From Daphnia pulex (Eukaryota > Arthropoda > Branchiopoda > Diplostraca > Daphniidae), in contig NC_060027.1 of assembly GCF_021134715.1 (NCBI RefSeq), positions 1,550,001 through 1,614,000 of the forward strand: a DNA stretch of 64,000 nucleotides, in the 5' to 3' direction. The notes under the pieces were generated by a model that saw only the letters and a program-made list of their open reading frames with translations, did not search any database and was not told the origin of the DNA. Below, one piece after another: positions 34,162 through 46,813 of the stretch; the stretch's first letter is position 1; every line of letters begins with the position of its first letter. The translations under genes and the position numbers were made by a program.

Positions 34162-34885
34162 CTAGAATTTGCTGCGATAGGACGCCAAGAATCGTCTGTA
34201 AATATCCTCGTCGGACTCGTCGGAATGGTAATAAGTGCTGGGCGCCTTTTTGGCAATGGGTTTGGAGGCTGGTCGTCTGTAGTAAAACTCGTCCGACTCG
34301 CTGGAATCCGAGTGGTAATAGGAGACTGGGGGTTTATTGGCCACCGGTTTGGCCGGCCTGGTCGATGGTCTCCGATAATATTCGTCCGATTCATCCGATT
34401 CGATCGAGTCGAATTTCCATTTGTATTGCGTCGTTGTTGTTGGCTTTTGTTGCACTGCTGCCGGCCGTGCCCAGCCGTTGTTGCCGAACGGGTTGTATGG
34501 TTTGATGAAGGTGTTGTAGTCGGGCTTGAATGAATCGTAATCGTCGTCGTCGATGGAATTGATTGAATTGATGGATTTCTTCTCCGCTACGTTCGGAACT
34601 GTCTTGTAGCGGCTGGACAGGGCGGACGGGCGGTAGTAGTATGTGTTTTGGGCTCCCGTCTCCATCACCATGACGGCCACCGCGCAGGCGACGAGCTATA
34701 AAATACAAATCAGACATGAAACAAATAAATTGGTGAAACAAAACAGACGACAAAAATCTCAAAAGGAAAGTGAACGGAAAGGTGGAAACTTTCACTTTGT
34801 GTGCCGACTGGGAATGATTCCCTGCCCAGTCTAATGTTTTGTTTTGTTTAGTTTTGTTTTTTACCGTGAAGGAGCAGCGAAACAT
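34162..34885 (-). CDS. Secreted S-x-E and Tyr-Arg-Arg repeat protein (184 aa), cluster gene 3
   Basis: Exon 1 at 34865-34885 encodes MFRCSFT; donor GTAAAA, phase 0. Exon 2 at 34162-34695 starts LVACAVAVMVMETGAQ (signal core). The mature part begins NTYYYRPSALSSRY, has an acidic DDDDYD stretch, NNGWARPAA, and then three diverged repeats of about 27 residues. Each repeat has a Ser/Asp/Glu cluster followed by aromatic-Arg: SDESDEYYRRPSTRPAKP, SDSSESDEFYYRRP, SDESDEDIYRRF. It ends SYRSKF. Multiple overlapping S-x-E sites fit secretory (Fam20C-type) kinase targets; that is inference from motif alone. Paralogous to cluster genes 2 and 4 by the N-terminal Y-Y-x-R block and the W-A-R-P block. Confidence 0.8.
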
Positions 34886-34955
34886 TCTTTTGCTAGTTGG
34901 GTTCGGTTTGAAATGCACTCTGGGAATGAAGACTGGCTGGTGGATGGCGACTCTC

Positions 34956-34962
34956 TTTTATA
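34956..34962 (-). promoter_or_regulatory. TATA box of cluster gene 3
   Basis: TATAAAA (extended: TATAAAAGAG) on the minus strand, 71 bp upstream of the ATG at 34885, at the same spacing as in the sister genes. Confidence 0.65.
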
Positions 34963-34969
34963 GGCTAGG

Positions 34970-37141
34970 CACTAGACTTCTCTTTCAGCTACAAACAAGT
35001 AACCAAAACATGAACCACCACGCAACTCTCCTTGAACAAGCGCGCTGGCGACCCCTGCAAAGTGTTGGTATACACTACAGTAGGCGGGCGGATGACTCCT
35101 CTCTCTTCTTCTTCTTTGCATTTTTGAATTCCCACCGAGATGATTTCCCAACGACCTCACCTGTCAAATTTGGCTGGTGCCACCAAAGTTATTTCTTTTT
35201 TTGTTTTTAATATTTTTCAAATTGCGCGCGCCGGTATTGCACACACCGGCGGATGAGAGCGCAATTGATTTGACGCCATCAGAAACGTTGGGTTCGTTAT
35301 TAATGACCTGCCGTGCTGGGTATAACTGATGCGTGTAATGAAACGATTAGCATTTAACGGGAAGGTTAGATTGTCGATGGGCCAGCTATAGCGGACCGCA
35401 CAGCTTTTTTTTCACTGGAAAGTCACCAACTGGGTGTCTGTTTCAATATCGTTCAGCCTTGCCATTTTGTTTTTTTTTAAGACTTGGCTATCATCTTTTA
35501 TTTTTATCAATTGATTCAGCACTTTCCTCGCCATTGATCATATCGTGAAAGGCACGAAAAATGGGCACTGATCTGAATTTTTTCGGGAAGTTAATGCGCA
35601 ATATGGAATCGCAATTGCGCAAGTCTCGAATTCAACGATGGCGTGCAGCCAATCGATTAATTGGTCATCGATTTTTAACTCTTCATCTCGCACCTTTTAA
35701 GGCTTTTTTTTAGACTATTGTGAATTGAATTTCTACCGAGAACTGGTTTTTCTCAACAATTTCACGTCTAAACACGGGGGCCCATCATTCGTCGAATTCG
35801 GACACGTTTTGAGATTAGAGGATTCACTCGCGAGATTCGTTTAAAAATGGTTGACGTGAATGGGCAGCAGGAGACGAGACGCAACATTTTCTCTTATCTC
35901 TCTTATAACTTTTGGCTTCCACACAAGCGCTGGTACATCATCCGTCTCTCTTTGCAACAGAAAGAAATGAACGTACGCAAATCAGGTTTCTCTCTCTTAG
36001 CTAGTTTGAATCATATCGCCATCATCAGAAAGCGGAAGGCACAGCAGATGGCGGTAAAAGTTTGACATACGCAGAGAAGAATGTCAAGTCTCTTATGTAA
36101 TAGAAAACGTGAAATCCAACAAGTTTTTGGTTTTTTATACGATCGGCGTTTCAAGGTAATGGACAACAAAATCACGACACGACGTGAAAAAAAGTCTACA
36201 ACGTTTTTAGCCAATAATAATCTGATTTTTGGAAGTGTCATACAATAACCGATTGCGAAATCTTCGTTGTTTTTTTTTGGTCAGAGAAGAGGACCCACAT
36301 GATGATGCACAGCTCAAACATTTGTCCCTGAATCTATAAAAGATTGGAGGGTTTTAAGAGACGACCATCATCCCGCAATCTTTGATTGCGCAACCGAAGA
36401 ATCGCGTGATTTTTCCCAGACAAATTATTTTGACATGTTTGCGTTTGAAAACGCAACTGTGTGACAGTCAGAGTAGAATTGAAAAAAAAGGAACAATGGC
36501 GGGAAATTCAAATAATAATAATAACAAGTATATAGTAATTATTATCAAAATTGTGTATTATATTTAAAATACGACCGACAGGGCAATTAAACAACAACAT
36601 ACGAGTTACACAGCAGTGAATGAATCGGTGGCGGGGGAGGGGGGGGACTTTCACTTCAATTAAACGTTCATAATTATTAAAAACTGGCGAAATTGTTTCG
36701 TCCTCCGCACGTCTATCAATGCGCAGATCTGAATTTAGGCTCTGCCCACGCAACCAAACGCGCTACTGGGTCGTCAGGTATATAATAGTTCAAAGACAGA
36801 GCACCTTTTTTTAAAAACCAAAAAAAAAAATCTTCTCTATCCGCACCAACAAGTTAGAAAACAAAAAAGAGAAAGGCAATTGCGCTTCGTCTATGCATAT
36901 TCGCCAGGTCATTTCTTCTTCGTGAAAAACAAATGGCCGCCAACGAATAATACAAGACTCTGCGTTTTTCTCCACACTGCTGAGCGCAGTTTAAAAACAT
37001 CTTTTTCTTTTTCTTTTTTGGTTCGAGTTTGATTGGGGCTTTCTAATCAAAAAATTAATAGGGTGAATAATATCTATCCGACCCCGCCTATTTTGATACA
37101 TTGGCCAGGATATGATTATTATTTAGCCACACCGCTAATTA
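34970..37141. other. Intergenic, no gene seen
   Basis: Contains a CGCGCGC patch near 35225, a GGGGGAGGGGGGGG tract near 36635, and TAATAATAATAAC repeats near 36514. A candidate TATA (GTATATAATAG) lies at 36777, but no coding exon can be attached to it. Confidence 0.4.
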
Positions 37142-37758
37142 CTACCAGCGTCTAAATTCACGTGATTCGACCGAATGATCTTCGACCGAATCGTCGAATC
37201 GATTGTTCCATCTGATTTGTTGATGCTGCTGGACTGGCCGGGCTGTAACCGGTGATGGCCGGCTCCAAGCGCGGTTGTTGTTGTTGTTGGTGACGGTATG
37301 CGGGTTGTTGTTGTTGATGATGGATTGTCTCTGGTAACGGGGAACGGCAGACGGGCGTCGGTAGAAACTGGACTCGATGGAATCATCTTCGATGGAGCCC
37401 CAGTTGTTGTTGTTGTTGTTGTTGCTCCTGGGGACGTGGGAATTGATCTGGTTGTTGTTGTTGGCTGTCCAGGGGTTGCTGATGGGCTTGTACTGCGTAC
37501 TGGCATGGATGGAATTGCTCTGCATCGGTCTGTAGCGGTTGACGGGCATGCTGTTGCGGTAATAATAGTTGTTCTGCGCCAAGGCGCCGTTATCCATCAG
37601 CATCACAGCCGCCACCACACAAGAGAGGAGCTAATTTTAAAAATACAAAATCAAATTTTATTTCTTTTCCAGTTGTGGCGGTCTCAATCGGCTGAATCAG
37701 AAAATTTTTTTGTGATTATTAGATTTGAATTTTTTACCGCGAATGAGTAGCTCGACAT
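37142..37758 (-). CDS. Secreted Asn-rich S-x-E protein (169 aa), cluster gene 4
   Basis: Exon 1 at 37738-37758 encodes MSSYSFA; donor GTAAAA, phase 0. Exon 2 at 37142-37630 begins LLSCVVAAVMLMDNGALAQ. The mature protein starts NNYYYRNSMPVNRYRP, matching cluster gene 3 (NTYYYRPSALSSRY) and gene 2 (GRYYFSRNAMP). It has several poly-Asn runs (AAC/AAT repeats), an acidic SIEDDSIESSFYRRPS unit, NRAWSRPSP (the W-A/S-R-P block), and ends EDHSVESREFRRW, very close to gene 2's ESREVYRGYW end. Poly-Asn is encoded by long GTT/AAC triplet runs that are prone to length change. Predicted extracellular and intrinsically disordered. Confidence 0.8.
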
Positions 37759-37832
37759 GATATTTCTGGGGAAGTTCGCTTGGATTGAAATGCACAGTTG
37801 GACTGATGACTTACTCGTCGCCGTACCTCGCG

Positions 37833-37839
37833 TTTTATA
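37833..37839 (-). promoter_or_regulatory. TATA box of cluster gene 4
   Basis: TATAAAA (context CCTATAAAACGCG) on the minus strand, 75 bp upstream of the ATG at 37758. Confidence 0.65.
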
Positions 37840-40800
37840 GGAAACGCCGAAGCAAGGGGGGAGGGGAGTCGTATAGTCAACCGCTGAGACCTCGCGGTGC
37901 TCCCGCTGCACACACGACCGACATCCTTGAGAAGATTCCGCCGTGATCCGCGTGCTGGGCTTGATGAGGGGGAATTTTTTTCCTTACGTACGTATACACA
38001 TTGGCGTGGGTGATGCGGTAATTTGACATGAGACTCTCCTCTCTCTTTCTTCTTCTTCTTCTTCTTCTTCATCTTCCTTCTTATTCACGCAGTTCCGTGT
38101 AAGGCCGTTTCGTGAGTGCCCCCTCCATCAGCTGCGATGGAAGCGGAACGACCTCTGCGCTACCAACGCGTGAGGGTATATTCCAACTTTTGCAATCGGG
38201 TTAGGGTCGTGATTGCAAAGATGCACCTGGGAAAAAAAACCCAAACGATGCCGGGAAAAAAGTTACACATCCGCCAGATTCTTCTTTTGTATTTGAAAAA
38301 TTATATTGTTTATCTAATTTGGGTCATGTCGGGAGCAGCAGGTGTTGGCAATTTTACTTGCGCGATAGGCTGCGATGTGTGTCATTTCCACTGGGCGCTG
38401 GCCTCCACCAAACAAGTGACGATTTGTGACATTGAAACAATGAAACATCGTGATGATGTGACGAGAGTTTCCGCTGTCGTTCAAGGAAGTTCTCTCTTTC
38501 TTTTTCTCCCTTCGACTTTGGCATCACGATGACACGACACAAGATGCATGACTCGTCTGTTCATCTCCAAGGACGTCAACAAGTTCAGCTTTTGATAATC
38601 TTTCTTCTATGCTCTCTAGCTGGAATTGTTGTTTTGTTTGTAACATTTTTTGGTTTTCAATTGTCCCGCCAAAACGCAGAGCCATTGGCCAGCCAGCTGA
38701 GGCTGGTTTACCGCAACGATTATCTCAGCCTTTGTGTAGAGAGAAGGTTCTATTCTCGTGAATCACCCAAAGAATTTTTATAAGGAAAAAATTAAAAATT
38801 GGAATTTCTATCGAAAGGAATTTGATGGGCCAAGTTTTCAAGGTAGCCTTTACATAGAGAAGTAGAAATTATAATTGTACATCGACATTTTTTTTATTCT
38901 TGACGTAATAAGGTCGTCCTTATGGGATGGGACTGCCATCGACGTTCGACATTGACGTGGGAAGAATTGTAACACGAACCGTGTGAAATTTGAGCGTGGA
39001 AACGAGTTGCATTCCCACAGGGTGTTTAGTATTATATGGCGTCTATCTAGTGGCGAAACTTATTTGTTAATGACGTCGAATGATTTATAGAATCCAACCC
39101 TCAGAGCATTGTATTGTTGTACAGTGGGTATAACGCAATACCAGGTGTAATTACTCTTTCGTACGTGTGTAAAAAAGGACATCCTAGTATAAGTCTGTAA
39201 TTTACTCCACCCGTTTTTGAATTTCCCGCGCGGTGGAGAAGATTATTATTATTCAGTTTTTCTTTATCGAGGTCGCTGTTGGAATATTCATGAGCGCAAT
39301 GATACATGTAAATAATAAATGTGATGGCGAAATGACTGAATCTTAAATAATAATACCGAATAATACCGCCATTTAAAAGGAAGAGAAAGAGTTATTTGAG
39401 CGCACGTGACTAGACGGAGAGTCGCATACCGTGCAGCCAGTAGAGCGTGAGCCCGAAATAATTCGTCTATCCGGTACCGCCGGATGATGACATTCAAAAA
39501 ATCTCGTCTGCACAAAGATGGAACCCTGTCGGTTTGCATAATGGCGGAATAAAAAAAACCCCGACAGATAAGATGGAAAGGTGAAGAATAATGGGACGAC
39601 ATTAACAACCCAGAAAACAAGGGCGATGAGCATTTACCAAGTCGAAAGTTCTAGCGCAAAATAAAAGAATTACATTTGATTGTTTTTCTCTTATTTTTGT
39701 TTAGGTTATGTGTAAGGTGTTATACAACTTTCTTTGAAAAATGAAGAATGTTTGCGAGCGGTTTTACTCGTTTTCTGAACCCATATTTGGGTATCGACTC
39801 TATTGTATGCTAACAGCGTATTAAAAACCTTTAATTGTATTGTACGAAACCAGTATAACTCTTTATCTTTTCCCCATATAGCCGGTTTGCATCTGTTCAA
39901 TTAAAGTTGAAAGTACTGCGGGTCCTTGCGGTAGACGTTGTAATTGCTCCCGACGGGCCGTCAATTGACGATGCAACAGTCAATTTTCCTTTTGATTTGA
40001 ACTCCCGCATTTCATTTAATGTACTTTTAAAAACACATTTTTGGCGCTAAAGTTGAATTTCGTATAAAAATTGGGCAACTTCGGTATAACCTCGGAATTC
40101 TCATGTCCATTTCTGGCACGTTTTGTTTGTTTGTTGGTTGGTTTTATGGACTGACGGATTGATGCTCATCGTCCAGCAGTTGCCTCATCATCACGGCGAG
40201 ATATACTCCCGTCCATACATCACCAGTTGAAATCATCTAGCGCCTTTTGTTTTTCCTCGTAAAACATTTTGGAAAAACAATCGAAAATGTACGTACCTTT
40301 TCGTTATTTTTCACTCGGCGATGGCCTCGTGAATCCTGTCACGGGGTGACACCGAAAGGAAAGATTTGTTGAAGGTCTTTTGTATACCTATGGATTTTGC
40401 ACTGCGCTGAATGGATGGCCGATGCTGAGATAGTAGAAACAGTTCATCACGATTTATTTCTCTTGTTTTATTTTTTACCGGTCACGTTTGAACAAGGTCA
40501 CAATCAATACATTTAGTATATATTTTAAGGTATGTACCCAACAGGGTTATAACCCATAACCATCCCTCCCGCCAAAGAAATACAAATTGAAATAATGTAG
40601 AACACATAACAAAATTATGGGGCGGAAGTGAAAGGGGTTCTACTGCTACCGTCATTTTATAAGGACATTCTGAGCCAATTGAAATCTATTTCCTTATTTT
40701 AATTGCCGTCTAACCTTCGCTCTCCAATAAAAATCGTCCCCGGCGTTCGTTCGTTATATATTTCTGCTAATTTTGAGAAACAAGTGAGAAATTCAGATAA

Positions 40801-41739
40801 GAGTTGTTCATCATTTATGATTCGAGCCTAATTTTTCCTATATGCTAATTAAGTTTTGACGCATCGGTTGGAGGGGCTGGCGAGGCCGCCGTGTTCTCGT
40901 TTTGGCTTAGACTTATCCACCGCGTCCAGCCAAAGTCCTTTCACTTTTACGTGTACGAGCCAAGTATAGCAGAGCATAAACAACAGATGCCAGTGAAATC
41001 GGAGCTTTGGTATTCGCAAATTAATTCAAGCTAAATAACTTGTAGCCATTATAACGAAATCTAATTCAGGTTGTTTGATTAAATTAAGAAATTTAACCCA
41101 CTGGGCGACAGTGATGGAGAGGACGGTCGTCCAAATTTCTCAGAAAATCGCCGTCTGTTATTTATTTGTTTTTAATACTCTAGATGCTCCCATAAAGTTC
41201 TACCTTTTCTTATACAACGATTATTCATAAAAGGTATATGAATTTAACTTTAGTAGAAATATAGGCGCTCCTTTAAATTGAGTCTCCAGCCGAGTTGGAA
41301 ACGCAAGACGAAGATTCATCATTTGAATAAAGAGGCTGATCAAAATCAAACAGCGGGAATCTTAAACATCTGAACAATAATACTATAAAATAATCCTGCA
41401 CAGCCCTTTTATTTTTGCATTCATTATAAAAGGTGTTGTAGCGTGTGCCAATTTTTTTTTTCCGGAGTTGTTTTGTTGTTGCTTTCATTCCTCATTGAAA
41501 GGACGAATTGTGGCCTGTGCCTAGGTCATCGCCAATCAGCAACGTGAAGAAATAAAAAATAACGAGACCAAGATCACTTGTATAGGAATTGAAACAAGGT
41601 ACTATGACAACCTTGTGCGCTTTATAGTAATAGTAGTATAGCCAAAAAATAAATAATCCAAGGTTCGCCATTTCATTCCTGGTGCACACACACACACACT
41701 TCAATGCGCCAATTCGAAACAGACTGGGTATCAGATTTG
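37840..41739. other. Intergenic, no gene seen
   Basis: Contains a CTTCTTCTTCTTCTTCTTC run at about 38049 and several TATTATTATT patches. An open frame at 38116-38532 has no signal peptide, domain or splice context. I see no RNA gene. Confidence 0.4.
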
Positions 41740-41747
41740 TATAAATA
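41740..41747 (+). promoter_or_regulatory. TATA box of cluster gene 5
   Basis: TATAAATA (TATAAATAGCCGG), 74 bp upstream of the ATG at 41814. Confidence 0.65.
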
Positions 41748-41813
41748 GCCGGTCGGGTGCTGACTGAAAATTATAACCACACCGTTTTCCAAAGCGACCA
41801 GTTCACCATTAAA

Positions 41814-42491
41814 ATGTGCCGTCTTAGTTACACATTGGTAAGATCATTTTTAAATAAACTCTATTTTAATTCTACCGTTTTTAATTAAAAGTATTGCGTC
41901 ATTTTTCTTTCTTTCCAGTTGGCCGGAGCCCTGATGGTTCTGGCAATGCTATTAAATGAAAGCAGCTGTTTCACTCTTCACCGTTTCGACAACATCAACA
42001 ACGAACGCCGCGATGATTCCGCCGACGCCAACCCCGCGACGGCCACCGGCTCTGGCGATGAACCGTCATCCCAACATCAATTATTCAAGCGCAGCGCTGC
42101 CGCCCTGCCGGCCCAGCAGCCTCAACTCACGGCGGCCGAGTGGCAACTCCTCTTGCAGCAGATGATCGGTCAACATAATGTCGACTCGTCCGACGAGTGG
42201 AGCCTCCGCCCAGCAGCCACCAACGTCGGAGGTGATCGTCGTCAGCAGTTGGACTGGGATGCCAGCGACGAGCTGGAACAAGACGATGACGACTCGTGGA
42301 AGAACGTCGATCTGCTCAAGAAACTGTTCGGAAATTCCTGGGAGTCGGTCAAGGATATGCAGTTTGCTCACACGTCCACCGAGGACTTGATTGAAGATTG
42401 GATTCGTAATACGCAACTTCAAACTTTGGCGTGGGGTGAAAGGCACCAGCACCCATCATCTTCTAATAGCGGCTCAGCTGCAACACTTTGA
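41814..42491 (+). CDS. Secreted acidic protein with SDE motifs (198 aa), cluster gene 5
   Basis: Exon 1 at 41814-41837 encodes MCRLSYTL; donor GTAAGA, phase 0. Exon 2 at 41919-42491 begins LAGALMVLAMLLNESSCFTL, completing the signal peptide. After a Ser/Ala/Thr/Asp-rich segment comes FKRSAAALPAQQPQLTAAEW with a helical LLLQQMIGQHN. Acidic stretches DSSDEWSLRP and DASDELEQDDDDSWKNVDLL follow. The C-terminal half (KKLFGNSWESVKDMQF, EDLIEDWIRN) looks amphipathic-helical and could fold, unlike its low-complexity neighbours. S-D-E and S-T-E sites are candidate secretory-kinase targets. A K-R dibasic just before SAAALP could be a propeptide cleavage site. No known family is recognised. Confidence 0.78.
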
Positions 42492-45400
42492 TAGGATAAA
42501 ACCGCGCAATATTTCGTCTTCTTTTATTGTTGTACATATATGCCTGTGTGATATCCTATTATCGTTGTTGTACAGTCTGCTATTGGGTGTAGACCGCCTG
42601 AGCACATTCTCTTTATGCAAATGCACATTCAAATCTCCCGCGCACCATTCGAAAAAAGAATACAGAAAATTCACGAATTGTTTTGCGTTTAGAATTTTTT
42701 GATCGGATCGTTTTTTGGAGAGACTTTGTTGTGTTTATATTTGCGAAAATTTGCACGTGAAAGAAGACACGAACACAACACGAAGGGTCCGGCGATTAAC
42801 TTTGCCGTGTGTTAACGAATCACGTAACGATATTGCCGGCTGTTGTTGGCCATCAACTATCGGCGATGCATATCAATCAAGCGCATTTTCTCTCTGATTA
42901 AGAATGCGATTGCTCACTTGTTTAATATTCCGTTTCTCTTATTTAACCAAAATGCGCTTCCACACACGAGAATTATTTAAAAGTGGCGGGCGAAATTTTT
43001 ACTTTCGTTTGAACCGACGTGACTCGGCATGAGGTTGCGCAGCGGATTTCTGAAATAACTAAAAACTTTTTATTTTTCTAATTTATCCTTAGTAATAATC
43101 AGACAATGAAAGGGATTATCTTAGGTTTTCATTCAATTGTAGAAGGGGATGTGCGCTCCGGGCTATCGGCCAAAGAGTTGTCGATGCCAACTGCTGTGTT
43201 ATTGAAATTTTCTATATTCGGCGGAACACACGTGAAGCGAATCTGGCCAGTCATAACGTCAGACATTTACATTTGATCAAAAAAAAAAATACAAGACGGA
43301 AATTGAGTAGAAAGGGAGTGTCCAATGACAATCGTCAAGGTATAGCCGCACATCGATTAATCTGACACCAACAAAAAATGTATTTTCATATCCGATGCTT
43401 TTTTTTCTAGTGACTTGAACGCCGCTCCCGCATAAATTTCAATCGTCATTTTCCCGACGAGCCTTAGCCTTTGCACTTTTGCAGTGACTCGTAAGGTTAA
43501 AAATCTAAAAATAAAATACCCCCTCATTTTTTATTTCGACTTAAACGCTGGATATAGGTAACCGGGTACACAGAAGATTTTTAAGATGATTAAGTAATCA
43601 ATTCAATGAACCCTGCCACCTTTAAACCGGTAGCGCTAACCTATATTTTTTAATTCAAGGTCTGTTGGGTAAATAATTATACCCTACATAACAGACAAAA
43701 ATTAAATTAGCATTTGTTTTATATTTTTATTTCTATTATTTTATTAACATTTGATGTTAGAAAGAGAAAAGGAAACTTTCGGTTTTGGTAGTCGAGTACA
43801 AAAGTCGATAAACAGATGGCTCCTTGAAATATAATACTGCCAGTTGTGACGTAACTTTTGATTTGAATGTTCATGACTCACGATCGACACGAATAATCGG
43901 CTCGCAGGCGGCGGTATCAATGCTAACTTTGAATCAATGAATTTTTTTAAAAACAAAAGATTTTTCATTTGAATTGATTATGCACACCGCCCTACGTCAT
44001 ACGTGGGAAGTATCTTTATCACGCCGTCCGTCTGAGCTGCTGCCGTTACATATGCTAAACTGCCGACGGGCATAACGAGATGCGCTCGAAACTTTTTTGA
44101 ATTAGGCAAATTTAATCAAATTACCCGAAAATTCATAAATTCCCTTTATTTTTTGATGAATTATTCCGTTGTAGCCTTGAATGTCTTTGGCTGAACGGAT
44201 AACGAATCGGCTGTTTTTCTATATTTCGCCTGTTGTTATTCGGAACCGGTTGTTGCGATTGTCGATAGCCGCTGGGTTTCACGTAGGAATAAGAAAAAAC
44301 CAAACCAATCACGAGTTATTCAATCAGGCGAGCAAATCACCTGCACATATATGCCGTGTTGGGTTCAATTAATAACACGGCGGCGGCTTATTTGTTGTCC
44401 AAAATTCTCTAGGGTCACCCACCGTGACAAAAAGTTACGCAAGGTGACTGCTGATGAAGCCTGACAAAGGAATTTCAATAGGTTCGTGTACTTGAGCTAC
44501 TTATTTATTTTTACATCTGTTTGGCTTTGGCGCATTTGCCCAGTTTTCCTTTCAGACCACCCTGTCCACTTTTCCTTGGTTTGGTGATTTCTTTTGACGA
44601 TAGCTCATAATCTGTTTATAGTCCGTCTGCTATTTTTACATAAAAGACATTGTATACTACCTACTACCTGCAGGATGATTGCGCATTTTATTTCGCCTTC
44701 CGGCTGTCGAAAATTTTGCGCAGTCAGAAAGTTTTTCAACCGATGCAACCGCGACCTACTTTTTCTGCCACGTAATAATTTTTGCTGTGTCGTTGTTATA
44801 TTTTGTCATGTAGGAAGTTTGAAAAACTATGGGAAAACAGAAAGCTGATCGTTTTTCGAATTTTTATTCCGGCGTCCTTCCCAAAAAGAGATTACGCCCA
44901 ATAAAATTTATTATATTCCCTTTCGGCTTCCAATATGGGGTTAATGGGCGAATAATGTGAAAGAATTTATCACCGGTTTTGTTATTTTTTATTGCGAATA
45001 TAATATCGATTTATTAAAAGATCGGTTCTTAATTACATCGATTCATTAGGGGAAACAGGTGTCGTCTGCTTTGTCATCCTTGTCAATTGTCTTTTCGTTC
45101 GTTCAATACTTCTTTGTTATTACGAAAATGAGACCAAGTTTAGGTGAGAAATGAAAGGTTTTTGAAAGTGAAATGAACAGTGACAAGAAACTTTAAAATG
45201 TCACCATCAGGTAAATGATAATTTGTTACTAAATAGTAAAATACGTCCGTAATGGTATCCATTGGCTAATCTTGGAATTCTTTTCTCCCCCGCAAACAGT
45301 TGACGCAATGAGAACTCTCAACTTCCCACGTTGAGAAAGCCTTCGAAGTCACCACCACACCTGTTTCATCTGAAGGTTGGACACAATTTGAATCTTTGTT

Positions 45401-46730
45401 TATATTAAGTCCAGCGTATCTAACCGTTGGGGTTTCCTGTGTGCTGTAATGGATTTCATGCAGAACTTGTGTGTGGTGTGGGTCACGTGTGTGACACATG
45501 GGTTACTTCAAAAGAATTTTATTGGCATTGAGCAACACCACAGCTATCTCTCTCTCTACGAGTCCATAAATGTTGTGTGCTGTTACGAAGAACCCATGAC
45601 ACAGGCTAAAACTCATTTCCAGCTTCTGAAGTTTAGGTCATGAATAGAGCTAGTTCTAGTTCTAGTTGCCTTTCACTTATTACTTAGTTGGAGAAGCCCA
45701 GTTAACATCTCTGTTTGGTATGAATCTCTCGATTCCGCCTTAAAAAAACAATCGCCCAGTGTGTCAAGAGCTTGAAGTTGAAGGCTATATGATAATTTCG
45801 AATGTGTAGCCAGATAAAAATCGACCAACACTCACGACTCACCTTAAAAAACGGAAGGCAATAAAAGCATCCAAATAATAAAAGCTTTAATTCCTAGAAG
45901 GAAATCTTTTTTGGGGGGGGGGATAGCCTGCGAGCGAATTTGGAGCTTTTAACCCGTCAGAAAATAAGAGTCAGTCACGTTTGGCATTTGATATGGGCGC
46001 GAACCTGATTCCCAATTCCACCTCCTTTCATATTTGATTGAGAACGAAGCGCCTTCAACTCGAGATCAACTCATTTATGGAGATTATTTCAGTTTATCCT
46101 CTTTTTACTAGTGAATATTAAATGCAGGTCAGGGATTTCTCTTCCAAAACAATTGGAACACGGTTGATGGACAATCGACTGTGTGGGAATGTCTTATAGT
46201 CGCTCTCGAGTCACAGGTGTGTCTCTATGGGTTGAGCATGAAATCATGGGCTAGGTGTGAATTGGGTTACCAAACTACAATTACCTTCATTAGAACTGGT
46301 GCAATGTCCATCATGGGCAAACGAGTTCATCCCGCTGTTCTTACTTGATTGGCAAATATGTTTAACTGTGTCAAGTTTATTTCACGTCAACTGTACAGGA
46401 TTTGTCAAGGCATAAGGGCTCTCCTTTTTCAAAAAAAATCTCGTTTTTAAATGTTTAAATGCCTCTAAAAGGGAACGCCTTTTTAATGAAGGAAAATTTT
46501 TCGAATAAATAAACCTGTCCGAAAGTCGACAAAATCCAAATTGCATGCCCAAGTCATTGTTCCTCAAAGGACTGGAACAACCAAGCAGCCGAGTAAAAGG
46601 GACATTTCAGAGCACAACGCGCAACCAACAACCTTGCAGTGGGGTGGTTGGTAGTACAAGGCCTTAGAGATTTGTTTCTTTTATTTTTCCCACTTTTTTG
46701 AAACACACATGTGTGTGTAGCAACAAGTCG
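42492..46730. other. Intergenic, no gene seen
   Basis: Over 4 kb without a supported gene. Poly-A and poly-T runs, an eight- to nine-base poly-G at about 45913, and a CTAGTTCTAGTTCTAGTT run at 45651. A minus-strand frame at 45266-45499 is open for 77 codons but has no signal peptide or acceptable acceptor, so I do not call it. Confidence 0.4.
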
Positions 46731-46738
46731 CATAAAAA
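46731..46738 (+). promoter_or_regulatory. TATA-like box of cluster gene 6
   Basis: CATAAAAAGG, 83 bp upstream of the ATG at 46814. The same CATAAA variant precedes cluster gene 7. Confidence 0.55.
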
Positions 46739-46813
46739 GGCGGTCACCCAAAACAGATTGATGTTATTCTCCCAGTTATTGTTGAAGCGGCAAGTACTAA
46801 CCCAAACATCGTC

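Noticed and set aside
33741-34505. 254-codon plus-strand open frame
   Set aside because: It runs antisense to the secreted S-x-E gene at 34162-34885, whose signal peptide, intron and TATA box are convincing. The open frame follows from the repetitive codon usage of that gene.
37298-37750. 150-codon plus-strand frame rich in Val
   Set aside because: It is the antisense reading of poly-Asn triplet runs in cluster gene 4.
29498-37758. Chitin-binding (R&R) cuticle-protein assignment for the small secreted genes
   Set aside because: Gene structure is cuticle-like, but the R&R consensus and Cys-type chitin-binding patterns are absent, so only a secreted matrix-type protein is claimed.
38116-38532. 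138-codon plus-strand frame
   Set aside because: No signal peptide, domain, TATA box or splice pairing. Composition is like the surrounding intergenic DNA.
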